Assembly (NCBI RefSeq): GCF_024448985.1
Contig: NZ_JAMOII010000003.1
Coordinates: 248,001 to 312,000, forward strand
Source of the DNA: Stutzerimonas stutzeri
GTDB lineage: Bacteria > Pseudomonadota > Gammaproteobacteria > Pseudomonadales > Pseudomonadaceae
Reading direction: 5' to 3'
DNA: 64,000 nucleotides
Under the pieces are notes generated by a model. It was not told the origin of the DNA. It made no database searches and was given only the letters and a program-made list of their open reading frames with translations. Position numbers and translations under genes: made by a program. Positions 17,239-28,208 of the stretch are shown here, piece by piece (positions within the stretch are counted from its first letter, which is position 1; every line of letters begins with the position of its first letter).

Positions 17239-18522
17239 TCAGAACCCAATTCTGTCTCGCAGGCTGTAGTAGAGCGCGCCGAGCGCGCTGAGCGGTGCGC
17301 TGAAGGTTTGTCCTCCAGGGAATGGGTAATGAGGCAGGCTAGCAAAGGCATCGAAGCGTTCGGCCTGTCCCCGTAAAGCCTCGGCGATTACCTTTCCCGC
17401 CACATGGGTATAGGTGACGCCGTGGCCGCTGCACCCTTGGGAATAATAGAGGTTGTCATCTAGCCGGCCGACTTGAGGTAAGCGGGACAGCGTCAGCAGA
17501 AAGTTGCCAGTCCAGGCGTAGTCCGTCTTGATGTTTTGCAATTGAGGGAACGTCTTGAGCATCTTGGGTCGGATGACCGAATCGACATCGGCTGGATCAC
17601 GCGCGCCGTAGACCACTCCGCCACCGTAGATCAGGCGTTTGTCAGCGGAGAGGCGGAAATAATCGAGCAAGTAATTGCAATCCTCGACACAGTAATCCTG
17701 TGGCAACAAGCTCGCCGCGAGCTCAGGGTCGAGGGGCTCGGTAGCGATGACTTGCGTACCGCAGGGCATGGATTTCGCCGCCAACTCGGGAACCAGCGCT
17801 CCAAGATAAGCATTTCCGGCAATCACTACGAACTTAGCCGTCACCTGCCCGTTTGGAGTATGCACACGCGGGTTGCTTCCTCGATCGATACGGATTGCCG
17901 GGCTCTGCTCATAGATAACGCCACCGAGCGATTCGATCGCCGCCGCTTCGCCCAGGGCGAGGTTGAGTGGGTGAATATGGCCGCCACCGTGATCGAGCAT
18001 GCCGCCGATATAACGATCGCAGGACACGACATTTCGAATGCCGTCGTGATCGAGCATCTCCAGCTGATCGTAACCGTAGCGTTCCCAGAGCGATTTTTGA
18101 GCTTCCAGATGACGCATCTGCTTGGGATTGAACGCCGCGAACACGCCTCCGTTCTTCAGATCGCAATCAATGCCATAACGCGCGACTCGCTCGCGAATGA
18201 TTCGTCCGCCTTCGAATGCCATCGCTCCGATCAGGCGTGCTTCGTCGCTCCCGGCGCTGCGTTCGACCGCGTCGATATCGCGACTGTAGCTATTGACGAT
18301 CTGGCCGCCATTGCGCCCGGATGCGCCGAAGCCGACTTTCGCCGCCTCCAGAACGACGACCCGAAAGTCTTGCTCCAGCAGGAACAGTGCGCTTGACAGT
18401 CCTGTATAGCCTGCGCCGATGACGCAAACGTCAGTTTCGATACTACTGTCCAGGGCGCCGCGCGCGGGTGCTGGATTCGCCGAAGCTGCGTAATACGAAG
18501 ACGGGTACGGTATGTTCGACAT
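17239..18522 (-). CDS. FAD-dependent oxidoreductase, PuuB/PauB-like (gamma-glutamylputrescine oxidase family)
   Basis: A 427-residue flavoprotein of the D-amino-acid-oxidase fold. The dinucleotide-binding GAGYTG (residues 36-41) is followed by GASGRNGGQIVNSYSRD, typical of the gamma-glutamylputrescine oxidase group. Near the C-terminus TGNFLLTLSRLPQVGRLDDN and YSQGCSGHGVTYTH contact FAD in this family. Pseudomonads carry several paralogues (PauB) used in polyamine catabolism, so the exact substrate is uncertain. It is a single gene that ends only four bases from the convergent PA2778-like gene. Confidence 0.85.
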   Translation of the reverse strand: MSNIPYPSSYYAASANPAPARGALDSSIETDVCVIGAGYTGLSSALFLLEQDFRVVVLEAAKVGFGASGRNGGQIVNSYSRDIDAVERSAGSDEARLIGAMAFEGGRIIRERVARYGIDCDLKNGGVFAAFNPKQMRHLEAQKSLWERYGYDQLEMLDHDGIRNVVSCDRYIGGMLDHGGGHIHPLNLALGEAAAIESLGGVIYEQSPAIRIDRGSNPRVHTPNGQVTAKFVVIAGNAYLGALVPELAAKSMPCGTQVIATEPLDPELAASLLPQDYCVEDCNYLLDYFRLSADKRLIYGGGVVYGARDPADVDSVIRPKMLKTFPQLQNIKTDYAWTGNFLLTLSRLPQVGRLDDNLYYSQGCSGHGVTYTHVAGKVIAEALRGQAERFDAFASLPHYPFPGGQTFSAPLSALGALYYSLRDRIGF

Positions 18523-18642
18523 TCTGAGTGTCCTGTTCCAAATATTTGACGAGGATGCTAGCGCTGCCGGAACTGTGATGCCATATCAAAGAAGAAGGGC
18601 GCCCCTGATTCCAAAAATATCAGTGGTTTAGCTAAAAAGCGC

Positions 18643-18670
18643 TTGACTCCCTCCGGCGGATCTCTAGAAT
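18643..18670 (+). promoter_or_regulatory. Sigma-70 promoter of tRNA-Val(GAC)
   Basis: TTGACT (18643-18648), a 16-base spacer and TAGAAT (18665-18670) with a GC-rich discriminator directly ahead of the tRNA, as expected of a stringently controlled stable-RNA promoter. Confidence 0.82.
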
Positions 18671-18683
18671 GCGCGTCCATCGG

Positions 18684-18760
18684 AGGCACATAGCTCAGTT
18701 GGTTAGAGCACCACCTTGACATGGTGGGGGTCGTTGGTTCGAATCCAATTGTGCCTACCA
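18684..18760 (+). tRNA. tRNA-Val, anticodon GAC
   Basis: A 77-nt tRNA with encoded CCA. Acceptor AGGCACA pairs with TGTGCCT, the anticodon stem CCACC/GGTGG presents loop TTGACAT (anticodon GAC), and the T-arm has GGTTCGAATCC. It is flanked by a promoter and an intrinsic terminator, so it is a one-gene unit. Confidence 0.97.
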
Positions 18761-18769
18761 AATTCCGAG

Positions 18770-18797
18770 AAAGGGTCGCGCCAGCGACCCTTTTTTT
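18770..18797 (+). terminator. Intrinsic terminator of tRNA-Val
   Basis: A 10-bp stem (AAAGGGTCGC at 18770-18779, GCGACCCTTT at 18784-18793), GCCA loop and T-run to 18797. Confidence 0.92.
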
Positions 18798-18986
18798 ATG
18801 CCTTGCTTGTCTGTGCGGCGGCTTTCTGAAAGCATCCGTGCTCCCGTACTTCCAGTGACTTCGGTCCGCCTCGATCAGCCTTAGGGCTCCTGCCACCGTG
18901 CGGCAGGTTATCCGGCAGGCCGCTTTCCTGGCTCATCCCAACCCATGTGGCCTTTGGTAGGGGTCACCACTAGGAGAGGAGGCGCC

Positions 18987-20909
18987 ATGCCCATCGTTAC
19001 TCTTCCTGACGGCAGTCAGCGTTCATTCGATCATCCGGTTTCTATTGCTGAAGTAGCGCAGTCCATCGGTGCGGGCCTGGCCAAGGCAACCGTAGCCGGC
19101 AAGATTGACGGCAGGCTCGTCGATGCTTGTGATCTGATCGAGCAGGACGCTTCTCTGCAGATCATTACGCCAAAGGACGAGGAGGGGCTGGAGATCATTC
19201 GCCACTCCTGTGCGCACTTGGTCGGGCACGCGGTCAAGCAGCTCTATCCGACCGCTAAGATGGTCATCGGGCCGGTAATTGCGGAAGGTTTCTATTACGA
19301 CATCGCCTACGAGCGCCCCTTTACCCCGGACGATATGGCTGCAATCGAGCAGCGCATGAAGCAGCTGATCGATACCGAGTACGACGTGATCAAGAAGGTC
19401 ACGCCCCGCGCGGAAGTCATCGAGGTGTTCCAGGCGCGCGGTGAAGATTACAAGCTGCGTCTGGTTGAAGACATGCCAGACGAGCAGGCCATGGGGCTGT
19501 ACTACCACGAAGAATACGTCGACATGTGCCGCGGGCCGCACGTGCCTAACACGCGCTTCCTCAAGTCCTTCAAGCTGACCAAGCTGTCGGGTGCTTATTG
19601 GCGCGGTGATGCGAAGAACGAGCAGCTGCAGCGCGTGTATGGCACCGCCTGGGCTGACAAGAAGCAGCTGGCGGCATACATCCAGCGTATCGAGGAAGCC
19701 GAGAAGCGCGATCACCGCAAGATAGGCAAGCGTCTGGACCTGTTCCATACCCAGGAAGAAGCGCCGGGCATGGTGTTCTGGCACCCGAATGGCTGGACCC
19801 TGTATCAAGTGCTTGAGCAATACATGCGTGTCGTGCAGCGTGAAAACGGCTATCAGGAGATTCGCACGCCTCAGGTCGTTGATCGCAGTTTGTGGGAGAA
19901 GTCCGGGCACTGGGCCAACTACGCCGAGAATATGTTCACCACCGAATCGGAGAGTCGCGACTACGCGATCAAGCCGATGAACTGCCCGTGCCACGTGCAG
20001 GTGTACAACCAGGGCTTGAAGAGCTACCGCGAACTGCCGCTGCGCCTGGCTGAATTCGGGGCCTGTCACCGTAACGAGCCGTCGGGTGCGCTGCATGGCA
20101 TCATGCGGGTGCGCGGCTTCACTCAGGACGATGCGCATATCTTCTGTACCGAAGAGCAGATGCAATCCGAGTCGGCGGCCTTCATCAAGCTGACTCAGTC
20201 GGTTTATTCGGACTTCGGCTTTCAGGACATCGAGCTGAAGCTCTCCACGCGTCCAGAGAAGCGTGTCGGTTCCGATGAGCTGTGGGATCGCGCCGAAGCG
20301 GCATTGGCGGCGGCGCTCGACAGTGCTGGTCTGCCGTACGATCTGCAGCCGGGCGAGGGCGCCTTTTATGGGCCGAAGATTGAGTTTTCGCTGAAGGATT
20401 GTCTGGGGCGTGTTTGGCAGTGCGGCACTCTGCAGTTGGACTTCAATTTGCCGATCCGCCTGGGCGCCGAATACGTCAGCGAGAACAACGATCGCCAGCA
20501 TCCGGTCATGCTGCACCGTGCCATTCTCGGCTCGTTCGAGCGGTTTATCGGTATTCTCATCGAACACTACGAGGGCGCTTTCCCCGCTTGGCTGGCTCCG
20601 ACGCAAGCTGTGGTGATGAATATCACTGACAAGCAGGCTGATTTCGCTCTGGAAGTGGAGAAAACACTCAATCAAAGCGGCTTCCGTGCCAAGTCCGACT
20701 TGAGAAACGAAAAGATCGGCTTTAAAATCCGCGAGCATACCTTGCTCAAGGTTCCCTATCTCTTGGTTATCGGAGACAGGGAAGTCGAGACACGAGCCGT
20801 TGCTGTGCGCACCCGTGAAGGCGTCGATTTGGGCTCCATGCCCCTGGATGACTTTACCCAGTTGCTGGCACAAGCGGTTTCCCGGCGTGGTCGCCAAGAA
20901 TTGGAGTAA
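18987..20909 (+). CDS. thrS: Threonyl-tRNA synthetase
   Basis: A 640-residue class II synthetase charging tRNA-Thr. Domain order: TGS (1-61), editing domain with [16 protein letters not shown] (His pair used to hydrolyse Ser-tRNA), catalytic core with [10 protein letters not shown] (zinc Cys) and [20 protein letters not shown] (motif 2), and the C-terminal anticodon domain. ATG 18987 follows AGGAGAGGAGG; an in-frame ATG at 18945 is upstream of this and is rejected. First gene of the thrS-infC-rpmI-rplT block. Its TAA overlaps the ATG of infC by one base. Confidence 0.98.
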   Translation: MPIVTLPDGSQRSFDHPVSIAEVAQSIGAGLAKATVAGKIDGRLVDACDLIEQDASLQIITPKDEEGLEIIRHSCAHLVGHAVKQLYPTAKMVIGPVIAEGFYYDIAYERPFTPDDMAAIEQRMKQLIDTEYDVIKKVTPRAEVIEVFQARGEDYKLRLVEDMPDEQAMGLYYHEEYVDMCRGPHVPNTRFLKSFKLTKLSGAYWRGDAKNEQLQRVYGTAWADKKQLAAYIQRIEEAEKRDHRKIGKRLDLFHTQEEAPGMVFWHPNGWTLYQVLEQYMRVVQRENGYQEIRTPQVVDRSLWEKSGHWANYAENMFTTESESRDYAIKPMNCPCHVQVYNQGLKSYRELPLRLAEFGACHRNEPSGALHGIMRVRGFTQDDAHIFCTEEQMQSESAAFIKLTQSVYSDFGFQDIELKLSTRPEKRVGSDELWDRAEAALAAALDSAGLPYDLQPGEGAFYGPKIEFSLKDCLGRVWQCGTLQLDFNLPIRLGAEYVSENNDRQHPVMLHRAILGSFERFIGILIEHYEGAFPAWLAPTQAVVMNITDKQADFALEVEKTLNQSGFRAKSDLRNEKIGFKIREHTLLKVPYLLVIGDREVETRAVAVRTREGVDLGSMPLDDFTQLLAQAVSRRGRQELE

Positions 20910-21460
20910 TGACTATTAAGCGTGAAATGAGACAGGATAAACGAGCTGCACCCAAGGCCCCGATCAACGAGAATATCTCGGCTCGTGAGGTCCGTTTGAT
21001 TGGTGCTGATGGCGAGCAGGTTGGCATCGTCTCTATTGATGAAGCGCTTCGTATAGCTGAAGAAGCCAAATTGGATCTGGTGGAAATTTCCGCCGATGCG
21101 GTTCCTCCCGTTTGCCGGATCATGGATTACGGCAAGCACCTGTTCGAGAAGAAGAAGCAGGTCGCTGCGGCGAAGAAGAACCAGAAGCAGATCCAGGTTA
21201 AAGAAGTAAAGTTTCGTCCAGGGACGGAAGAAGGCGACTACCAGGTCAAGCTACGCAACCTGGTACGTTTCCTGAGTGACGGGGACAGGGCCAAGGTTTC
21301 GTTGAGATTCCGCGGTCGTGAGATGGCCCATCAGGAGCTGGGGATGGAACTGTTGAAGCGGGTCGAAGGTGACCTGGCTGAATACGGTTCGGTCGAACAG
21401 CATCCTAAGATGGAAGGACGCCAGCTGATCATGGTCATCGCTCCCAAGAAGAAAAAGTAA
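20909..21460 (+). CDS. infC: Translation initiation factor IF-3
   Basis: A 183-residue IF-3, which keeps 30S subunits free and checks initiator tRNA and start-codon identity. The sequence [16 protein letters not shown] and the C-terminal domain ending VIAPKKKK are diagnostic. The listed start is ATG 20909, but GGAG (20903-20906) is only two bases from it. It is eight bases from ATT at 20915, followed by AAG CGT GAA ATG. In E. coli infC uses AUU for autoregulation, so ATT 20915 may be the true start (181 residues). The gene follows thrS without a gap. Confidence 0.95.
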   Translation: MTIKREMRQDKRAAPKAPINENISAREVRLIGADGEQVGIVSIDEALRIAEEAKLDLVEISADAVPPVCRIMDYGKHLFEKKKQVAAAKKNQKQIQVKEVKFRPGTEEGDYQVKLRNLVRFLSDGDRAKVSLRFRGREMAHQELGMELLKRVEGDLAEYGSVEQHPKMEGRQLIMVIAPKKKK

Positions 21461-21522
21461 CCACCAGGGCACTGGCAGGCCTTGCGGTTATTTGAAATCA
21501 CCCACACTGTGGAGTACCGAAC

Positions 21523-21717
21523 ATGCCAAAGATGAAGACTAAAAGTGGCGCTGCGAAGCGCTTCAAGAAGACGGCGAATGGCTACAAGCACAAACACGCT
21601 TTCAAGAGCCACATCCTGACCAAAATGTCTACCAAGCGTAAGCGTCAGCTGCGTGGTACATCTCTGATGCACCCGTCTGACAACGCAAAAGTAGAGCGCA
21701 TGCTGCGCGTTCGTTAA
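21523..21717 (+). CDS. rpmI: 50S ribosomal protein L35
   Basis: A 64-residue, very basic protein beginning [20 protein letters not shown], which is the L35 signature; normal length. It sits between infC and rplT as in most bacteria and is presumably part of the same transcript, where L20 represses rpmI translation in E. coli. Confidence 0.98.
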   Translation: MPKMKTKSGAAKRFKKTANGYKHKHAFKSHILTKMSTKRKRQLRGTSLMHPSDNAKVERMLRVR

Positions 21718-21744
21718 TTCGGTCAAGACTCAGAGGAATAACTC

Positions 21745-22101
21745 ATGGCTCGTGTTAAGCGTGGCGTCGTCGCTCGTCGCCGTCACAAGAAAATTCTGAA
21801 ACTCGCCAAAGGCTACTACGGCGCTCGTTCGCGTGTGTTCCGTGTTGCCAAGCAGGCGGTGATCAAGGCTGGCCAATATGCCTACCGTGACCGCCGTCAG
21901 CGGAAGCGTCAGTTCCGCGCTCTTTGGATCGCTCGTATCAACGCCGGCGCTCGTGTAAATGGTCTGTCCTACAGCCGTTTCATCGCTGGCCTGAAAAAAG
22001 CGGCTATCGAGATCGACCGTAAGGTTCTGGCCGAGTTGGCAGTGAACGAAAAAGCAGCTTTTGCTGCCATTGTCGAAAAAGCCAAAGCTTCTCTGGCCTA
22101 A
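21745..22101 (+). CDS. rplT: 50S ribosomal protein L20
   Basis: A 118-residue L20 with the typical [20 protein letters not shown] start and the [20 protein letters not shown] segment. It binds 23S rRNA early in 50S assembly and, in E. coli, feeds back on rpmI-rplT. Start ATG 21745 has AGAGGA upstream. Two hairpins follow the stop before pheS. Confidence 0.98.
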   Translation: MARVKRGVVARRRHKKILKLAKGYYGARSRVFRVAKQAVIKAGQYAYRDRRQRKRQFRALWIARINAGARVNGLSYSRFIAGLKKAAIEIDRKVLAELAVNEKAAFAAIVEKAKASLA

Positions 22102-22114
22102 GCCCATCGACAAT

Positions 22115-23285
<1,171 letters not shown>

Positions 23286-23322
23286 GTCCAGAGTCCAGTC
23301 AAAGAAATACTAGGAGAGCAGG

Positions 23323-25701
23323 ATGAAATTCAGCGAGCAGTGGTTGCGTACGTGGGTCAATCCGCAAGTTTCCCGTGAGGAACTGGTAGCGCGGCTGTCA
23401 ATGGTAGGCCTCGAAGTGGATGCGGTCACCCCCGTGGCTGGTGAGTTCAGTGGCGTTATCGTGGGCGAGGTGCTGAGCACCGAGCAACATCCGGATGCGG
23501 ACAAGCTGCGCGTCTGCCAGGTCAGCAATGGCAGCGAAACCTTTCAGGTAGTCTGTGGTGCGCCCAATGTGCGCCAGGGGCTGAAGATTCCTTTTGCGCA
23601 GATCGGCGCGCAGCTGCCGGGCGACTTCAAGATCAAGAAAGCGAAGCTTCGCGGCGTCGAATCCAACGGCATGCTCTGCTCGGAAACCGAGTTGCAGGTT
23701 GGTACAGACGACAGTGGACTGATGGAGCTGGCTGGTGATGCCCCCGTTGGTAGCGATCTTCGAGTGTATCTCGGCCTGGATGATGCGAGCATCGAGATAG
23801 GCTTGACGCCAAACCGTGGCGACTGCCTCTCTATCGCGGGGCTTGCACGTGAGGTAGGCGCCATCTACGGCGCGAAGGTCGCTCCAGTCGATATCGTTCC
23901 GGTGGCTGCGAGCCACGATGAGGTACGTCCCGTAGAGGTGTTGGCGCCCACAGCTTGTCCGCGCTACCTCGGACGCGTGATTCGTAATGTGGACCTGTCG
24001 CGACCCACTCCGCTGTGGATGGTCGAGCGGTTGCGTCGTTCCGATATCCGCAGTATTGATGCGGTGGTAGATGTCACCAACTACGTGATGCTCGAACTTG
24101 GGCAGCCGCTGCACGCATTCGACCTAGCCGAGATTCAAGGAGGGATCAGGGTTCGGATGGCTGAGGATCAGGAGAAACTCGTCCTGCTTGATGGGCAGGA
24201 AGTGACTCTGCGCAGCGATACCTTGGTCATCGCCGACCACCAGCGTGCCCTCGCGATTGCTGGGGTCATGGGGGGTGAGCACAGCGGTGTGAGTGGCGCG
24301 ACACAGGATCTGTTCCTGGAGAGTGCCTTCTTCGACACCATTGCCCTTGCCGGCAAGGCGCGCTCCTATGGTCTACATACCGACGCCTCGCATCGCTACG
24401 AGCGAGGGGTTGATTCCCAGCTGGCTCGTAGGGCCATGGAGCGGGCCACTACGCTGCTGCTGGAGATAGTCGGCGGCAGCGCCGGGCCCGTAATCGAAGT
24501 CGCTAGCGAAGCCGATCTCCCCCGCGTTGCACCGGTTCTGTTGCGCAAGGATCGAATAGAACAGATGCTGGGGTTAAGCATGGCGGGCGATCAGGTCGTC
24601 TCGCTATTGTCAGCGCTGGGTCTGGGTGTTGCTGAGCTGGGAGATGAGTCTTGGGAAGTCAGCGTGCCCAGCCACCGATTCGATATCAGCCTCGAAGTAG
24701 ATCTGATCGAGGAATTGGGCCGTCTGTATGGTTACGACCGCTTACCGGTGCGTTATCCCCAGGCACGTCTGGCCCCCGAAGCCAACCCTGAATCCCGAGC
24801 CGAGTTGCCCGCTCTGCGCCGCTTGCTGGTTGCCCGTGGCTACCAGGAAGCGATCACCTACAGCTTCATCGATCCGAAAATGTTCGAGCTGTTTAGCCCT
24901 GGTGTCGAGCCGCTGCAATTGGCCAACCCGATTTCCTCGGACATGGCGGCGATGCGCGCGACGCTATGGCCAGGGTTGATCAAGGCATTGCAATACAACC
25001 TGAACCGGCAGCAGACGCGGGTGCGTCTGTTCGAGAGCGGCCTACGTTTTGTCGGTCAGCTTGGCGAGTTGAAGCAGGAGCCGATGTTGGCGGGTGTCAT
25101 CACCGGCAGCCGGTTGCCGGAGGGTTGGGGCAACGATAGAGCCGCAGCTGACTTCTATGACATAAAAGCCGACGTAGAAGCCTTACTCGGGTATGCCGGT
25201 GACTCTGCCTCCTATCGTTTTTCCGCCGCCGAGCATCCTGCTTTACATCCTGGACAGACTGCTCGAATCGAGCGGGAAGGGCGTCTGGTCGGATATATCG
25301 GAAGTCTTCATCCTGAACTGGCCGCCACGCTGGGTATCGATCAGCCCGTCTATCTGTTTGAGCTGCTGGTCGCCGAAATCAGCGAGGGTCGGCTACCGCG
25401 TTTCAGTGAGCTATCCCGCTTCCCTGAAGTGCGTCGCGACCTGGCGATTCTGGTGGCACGTGAAGTTCCGGCTGATGATGTGTTGCTATGCATTCGTAAG
25501 GCCGCAGGCGAGAATCTGACAGACCTCAAGCTATTTGATGTGTATCAGGGTAAAGGTATTGATCCCCTTAGCAAAAGTGTGGCAGTCGGCTTGACCTGGC
25601 AACACCCTTCGCGCACTCTAAACGAGGACGAGGTGAGTGGTGCGATGCAGCAAATCCTCTCCTCCCTGGAAGAAAGGTTCAACGCCACGTTAAGGAAATA
25701 G
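23323..25701 (+). CDS. pheT: Phenylalanyl-tRNA synthetase beta subunit
   Basis: A 792-residue beta subunit. Order: N-terminal B1 and EMAP-type tRNA-binding domain (HPDADKLRVCQVSNG), B3/B4 editing domain, B5 domain, catalytic-like core, and the C-terminal ferredoxin-fold anticodon-binding domain (VRRDLAILVAREVPADDV). Length normal. AGGAG lies upstream of ATG 23323. It is followed three bases later by ihfA, the standard pheST-ihfA order. Confidence 0.98.
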   Translation: MKFSEQWLRTWVNPQVSREELVARLSMVGLEVDAVTPVAGEFSGVIVGEVLSTEQHPDADKLRVCQVSNGSETFQVVCGAPNVRQGLKIPFAQIGAQLPGDFKIKKAKLRGVESNGMLCSETELQVGTDDSGLMELAGDAPVGSDLRVYLGLDDASIEIGLTPNRGDCLSIAGLAREVGAIYGAKVAPVDIVPVAASHDEVRPVEVLAPTACPRYLGRVIRNVDLSRPTPLWMVERLRRSDIRSIDAVVDVTNYVMLELGQPLHAFDLAEIQGGIRVRMAEDQEKLVLLDGQEVTLRSDTLVIADHQRALAIAGVMGGEHSGVSGATQDLFLESAFFDTIALAGKARSYGLHTDASHRYERGVDSQLARRAMERATTLLLEIVGGSAGPVIEVASEADLPRVAPVLLRKDRIEQMLGLSMAGDQVVSLLSALGLGVAELGDESWEVSVPSHRFDISLEVDLIEELGRLYGYDRLPVRYPQARLAPEANPESRAELPALRRLLVARGYQEAITYSFIDPKMFELFSPGVEPLQLANPISSDMAAMRATLWPGLIKALQYNLNRQQTRVRLFESGLRFVGQLGELKQEPMLAGVITGSRLPEGWGNDRAAADFYDIKADVEALLGYAGDSASYRFSAAEHPALHPGQTARIEREGRLVGYIGSLHPELAATLGIDQPVYLFELLVAEISEGRLPRFSELSRFPEVRRDLAILVAREVPADDVLLCIRKAAGENLTDLKLFDVYQGKGIDPLSKSVAVGLTWQHPSRTLNEDEVSGAMQQILSSLEERFNATLRK

Positions 25702-25704
25702 CGT

Positions 25705-26007
25705 ATGGGGGCTCTGACGAAAGCTGAAATGGCGGAACGTCTATATGAAGAGCTAGGCTTGAATAAGCGCGAGGCCAAGGAGTTGGTCGAGCTGTTTTTC
25801 GAAGAAATCCGTCAGGCGCTCGAGCATAACGAACAGGTAAAGTTGTCCGGTTTCGGCAACTTCGACTTGCGCGATAAGCGACAGCGCCCCGGGCGTAATC
25901 CGAAAACCGGCGAGGAAATCCCAATCACGGCGCGTCGTGTCGTGACATTCCGGCCAGGCCAAAAATTAAAAGCCAGAGTCGAAGCGTATGCTGGAACCAA
26001 GTCATAA
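25705..26007 (+). CDS. ihfA: Integration host factor alpha subunit
   Basis: A 100-residue DNA-bending protein forming the IHF heterodimer with Ihf[21 protein letters not shown] and the beta-arm [20 protein letters not shown] with its intercalating Pro are typical. It begins three bases after pheT, so it is co-transcribed. Its 3' end overlaps the next gene by 20 bases. The partner gene ihfB is not found in its usual place after rpsA in this window. Confidence 0.97.
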   Translation: MGALTKAEMAERLYEELGLNKREAKELVELFFEEIRQALEHNEQVKLSGFGNFDLRDKRQRPGRNPKTGEEIPITARRVVTFRPGQKLKARVEAYAGTKS

Positions 26008-26344
26008 CGACGAATTGCCGACGATACCTGGCAAGCGCTACTTCACTATCGGTGAGGTAAGTGAGCTGTGTGCGGTAAAACCACACGTGCTGCGCTATTG
26101 GGAGCAGGAATTTCCCCAGCTGAACCCGGTGAAGCGGCGAGGCAACCGACGCTATTACCAGCGTCAGGACGTCCTCTTGATTCGGCAGATCCGGTCGCTG
26201 CTTTACGAGCAGGGATTCACTATCGGAGGGGCTCGTCAGCGAATGTCTGGTGATGAGGCCCGAGATGACACCACTCAGTACAAACAACTGATCCGGCAAG
26301 TGATTACCGAACTTGAGGATGTGCTTCAACTCCTCAAGAACTAA
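25988..26344 (+). CDS. MerR family transcriptional regulator (PA2737-like)
   Basis: A 118-residue protein with a MerR-type winged helix ([20 protein letters not shown], then [20 protein letters not shown]) and a short C-terminal helix without metal-binding Cys. It is strongly conserved after ihfA in pseudomonads and other gammaproteobacteria; no target is known to me. Start ATG 25988 lies inside ihfA (20-base overlap in another frame), implying translational coupling. Confidence 0.9.
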   Translation: MLEPSHNDELPTIPGKRYFTIGEVSELCAVKPHVLRYWEQEFPQLNPVKRRGNRRYYQRQDVLLIRQIRSLLYEQGFTIGGARQRMSGDEARDDTTQYKQLIRQVITELEDVLQLLKN

Positions 26345-26364
26345 GCGATGCTGCATAAAAAACT

Positions 26365-26393
26365 TTCACATATTCAGATGCTTAATGTATAGT
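26365..26393 (+). promoter_or_regulatory. Sigma-70 promoter of tRNA-Pro(GGG)
   Basis: TTCACA (26365-26370), a 17-base spacer and TATAGT (26388-26393), about 35 bases ahead of the tRNA. Confidence 0.72.
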
Positions 26394-26426
26394 TCGATCC
26401 GCTTTCAGCAGTGCTGATGGCAACAG

Positions 26427-26504
<78 letters not shown>

Positions 26505-26512
26505 AAACCTAA

Positions 26513-26545
26513 AATCCAGTCACTTAGCGGTGACTGGATTTTTTT
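26513..26545 (+). terminator. Intrinsic terminator of tRNA-Pro(GGG)
   Basis: An 11-bp stem (AATCCAGTCAC at 26513-26523, GTGACTGGATT at 26530-26540), TTAGCG loop and T-run to 26545. Confidence 0.92.
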
Positions 26546-26581
26546 ATGGGCGCCTAGCTTAAGAAACGTCAGATTTTTACT

Positions 26582-27340
26582 CCGCTTCGATCACAACAGT
26601 CCAGGGCGAACGTCACGCGCAGGCGGTCACATCATCACAGCGAAATCCAAAGCCGTCCGAACACCGACGGGTGTTGCTCTCCTCCACGGCTACTCGGTCT
26701 TCATGACGACGCGCTGCCCCCAGGTTGCTTTCGCCTCCTCTCCAGTCGCAGGTTGTGGTCGCGCATGGCTCGATCAACCCGCTTCATCAGCCACCGGTTC
26801 GGCCTACCTGCGCAGAGGTGCCCAGACCCGGCGTTAGCTATAGCCTGGGCAAGTTGGAGATCGCAGATTTTATCCTCCACCAGAGCCTTATCGTCAGGGA
26901 TACGCCGACGACGAGCTCTCTAGTCTTCATTGGCTTGCTTGATTCGAGCCGTCAGTTGCGAGCGCGACACACCGAGACTTTCACTAACAGCTTCAATGGT
27001 CGTCCCCCGGCAACAAGGGTGAGTGGGCGCAATTCTTTTCGCGAACGGGCGATCTCCACAGCCTCCTTGAGAGCTTTCGCTTTCATGGTCTCTTGCCTGC
27101 ATGCGTTGCAGCTCGCGGATCTGCTTCATCGCATCGGCCAACTGCTAAGCAGGTACCAAAGCCTCACCGCCAATAACCGCCGACAGGCTGCCGTCCTGAT
27201 AAAGCTGCGCCAGTGAATAACTGGTTGGGTTGATGCCGTTGCGCCGAGCCACGACGGAAGCGCTTTGCCCCGGCGCGAACCATAACGACCTTCTCTTCGA
27301 CACTCCAGCGGCGATGCTCTGGGCCGAGCACTTCTATATG
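26582..27340 (-). mobile_element. Decayed IS3-family (IS2-group-like) transposase remnant
   Basis: Read on the minus strand, scattered pieces of an OrfA/OrfB transposase appear in the right order but in different frames. Near 27330-27280 is EVLGPEHRRWSVEEKVVMV; near 27240-27110 are LYQDGSLSAVIGGEALVPA, a stop, and LADAMKQIRELQRMQ. Near 27085-27005 is MKAKALKEAVEIARS; then after a shift come TIEAVSESLGVSRSQLTARI and a stop at about 26925. Further on are RRRRIPDDKALVE, RAMRDHNLRLERRRKQPG and EESNTRRCSDGFGFRCDD before the frame is lost. These correspond to IS2-type OrfA and the start of OrfB as I know them. The catalytic DDE core is missing and no terminal repeats were identified, so the element is dead. 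Confidence 0.75.
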
Positions 27341-28179
27341 TCAGTCGTTGCTGTGGTCATAAACACGACCGTTTGCCTATCCCTTATGGTAAGGGGGAAG
27401 GCGTCGGTGTTTTAGTGGGCTCGTTCACCTGGACTTGCCCTTATCAAACCGGATACTGCGGTCCGTTAGATTGATGTTGCGCTCACTGCCTGAACTTCCG
27501 AGGTGAACGGTACTTCAGAGAACAGTGTGGATCGCAGCCTGGGAAATTGGTCCGCCCCTCCTGAATGGCAGCATCCTTTTGGATATTCCACCGAGACCGT
27601 CTGCTCTCTTCATAAAAAGGCCTAAGTGATCGTGAGCAGCGCGTCCTTCGTGCCGGCTGTCGTGGATGCTCTGGTTGCTCCCGCCTTGCGCAGCTTCCAG
27701 CCCGAGACAGTCGCAGAACGATGATAGTCGTCCGTTATCGCGTCCTTTTGGTTCGTATATCAGTGGAGCTCGAGCGCGGCGTGGTCTGATGACGGCGTGC
27801 TCGTAAGTCGGACAAAAGATCAAAGGCCCATTAGCCATCCATGCTGGGCGCCCATGTTGCCGAAACGGTCGGCTGCAGTGTCTTGCAGTCGGCTAGTGTT
27901 TTATGTCGAGATGCCTAATCCACCGTTTCGCTTCTCTCGTCTCTATCGCTGAAATGGACTGTCCTGCATATCCGCTCGTCGGGCGAATATGTAGTGTTTA
28001 CTGCGCCCAGCGTTTCGGTTATTCAAAAAACCGGCGCCGATAAATTGTTTGTTGTTACGGTTCCATCGAGTTTTGTTCCGCTTGGCTTTGATATCAAAGT
28101 GCCTTTTTACTACTGGCCTTTTAGCAGCTCTGACGCAAAAACGTCGTTTGTTTGACGATCTAAAGTAGTCAAAAAAATT
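27341..28179. other. Gene-free accessory stretch
   Basis: About 840 bases with no supportable gene. Short open frames exist on both strands (for example 27515-27838 and 27943-28191, minus) but lack convincing ribosome sites or family resemblance. From about 27990 the base composition turns noticeably AT-rich compared with the rest of the window. It may be the worn remains of inserted DNA adjoining the transposase relic. Confidence 0.5.
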
Positions 28180-28207
28180 TTGAGAATTCATATAAACCTA
28201 TTATAAA
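28180..28207 (+). promoter_or_regulatory. Promoter of the GH5-type glycosidase gene
   Basis: TTGAGA (28180-28185), 16-base spacer, TATAAA (28202-28207), preceded by A-rich tracts. Transcription would start near 28214, giving a 5' leader of about 174 bases. Confidence 0.65.
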
Positions 28208-28208
28208 G

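Noticed and set aside
19023-20897. 624-codon open frame antisense to thrS, and a similar one antisense to rpsA (49271-51181)
   Set aside because: Same reason: mirror of codon bias in strongly conserved genes, no recognisable protein sequence.
27515-27838. 107-codon minus-strand ORF in the gene-free stretch
   Set aside because: No ribosome binding site, no family resemblance, and random-looking composition.
27943-28191. 82-codon minus-strand ORF rich in Arg, Asn and Lys
   Set aside because: Lies in the AT-rich promoter region of the GH5-type gene; composition reflects base bias and no ribosome site was seen.
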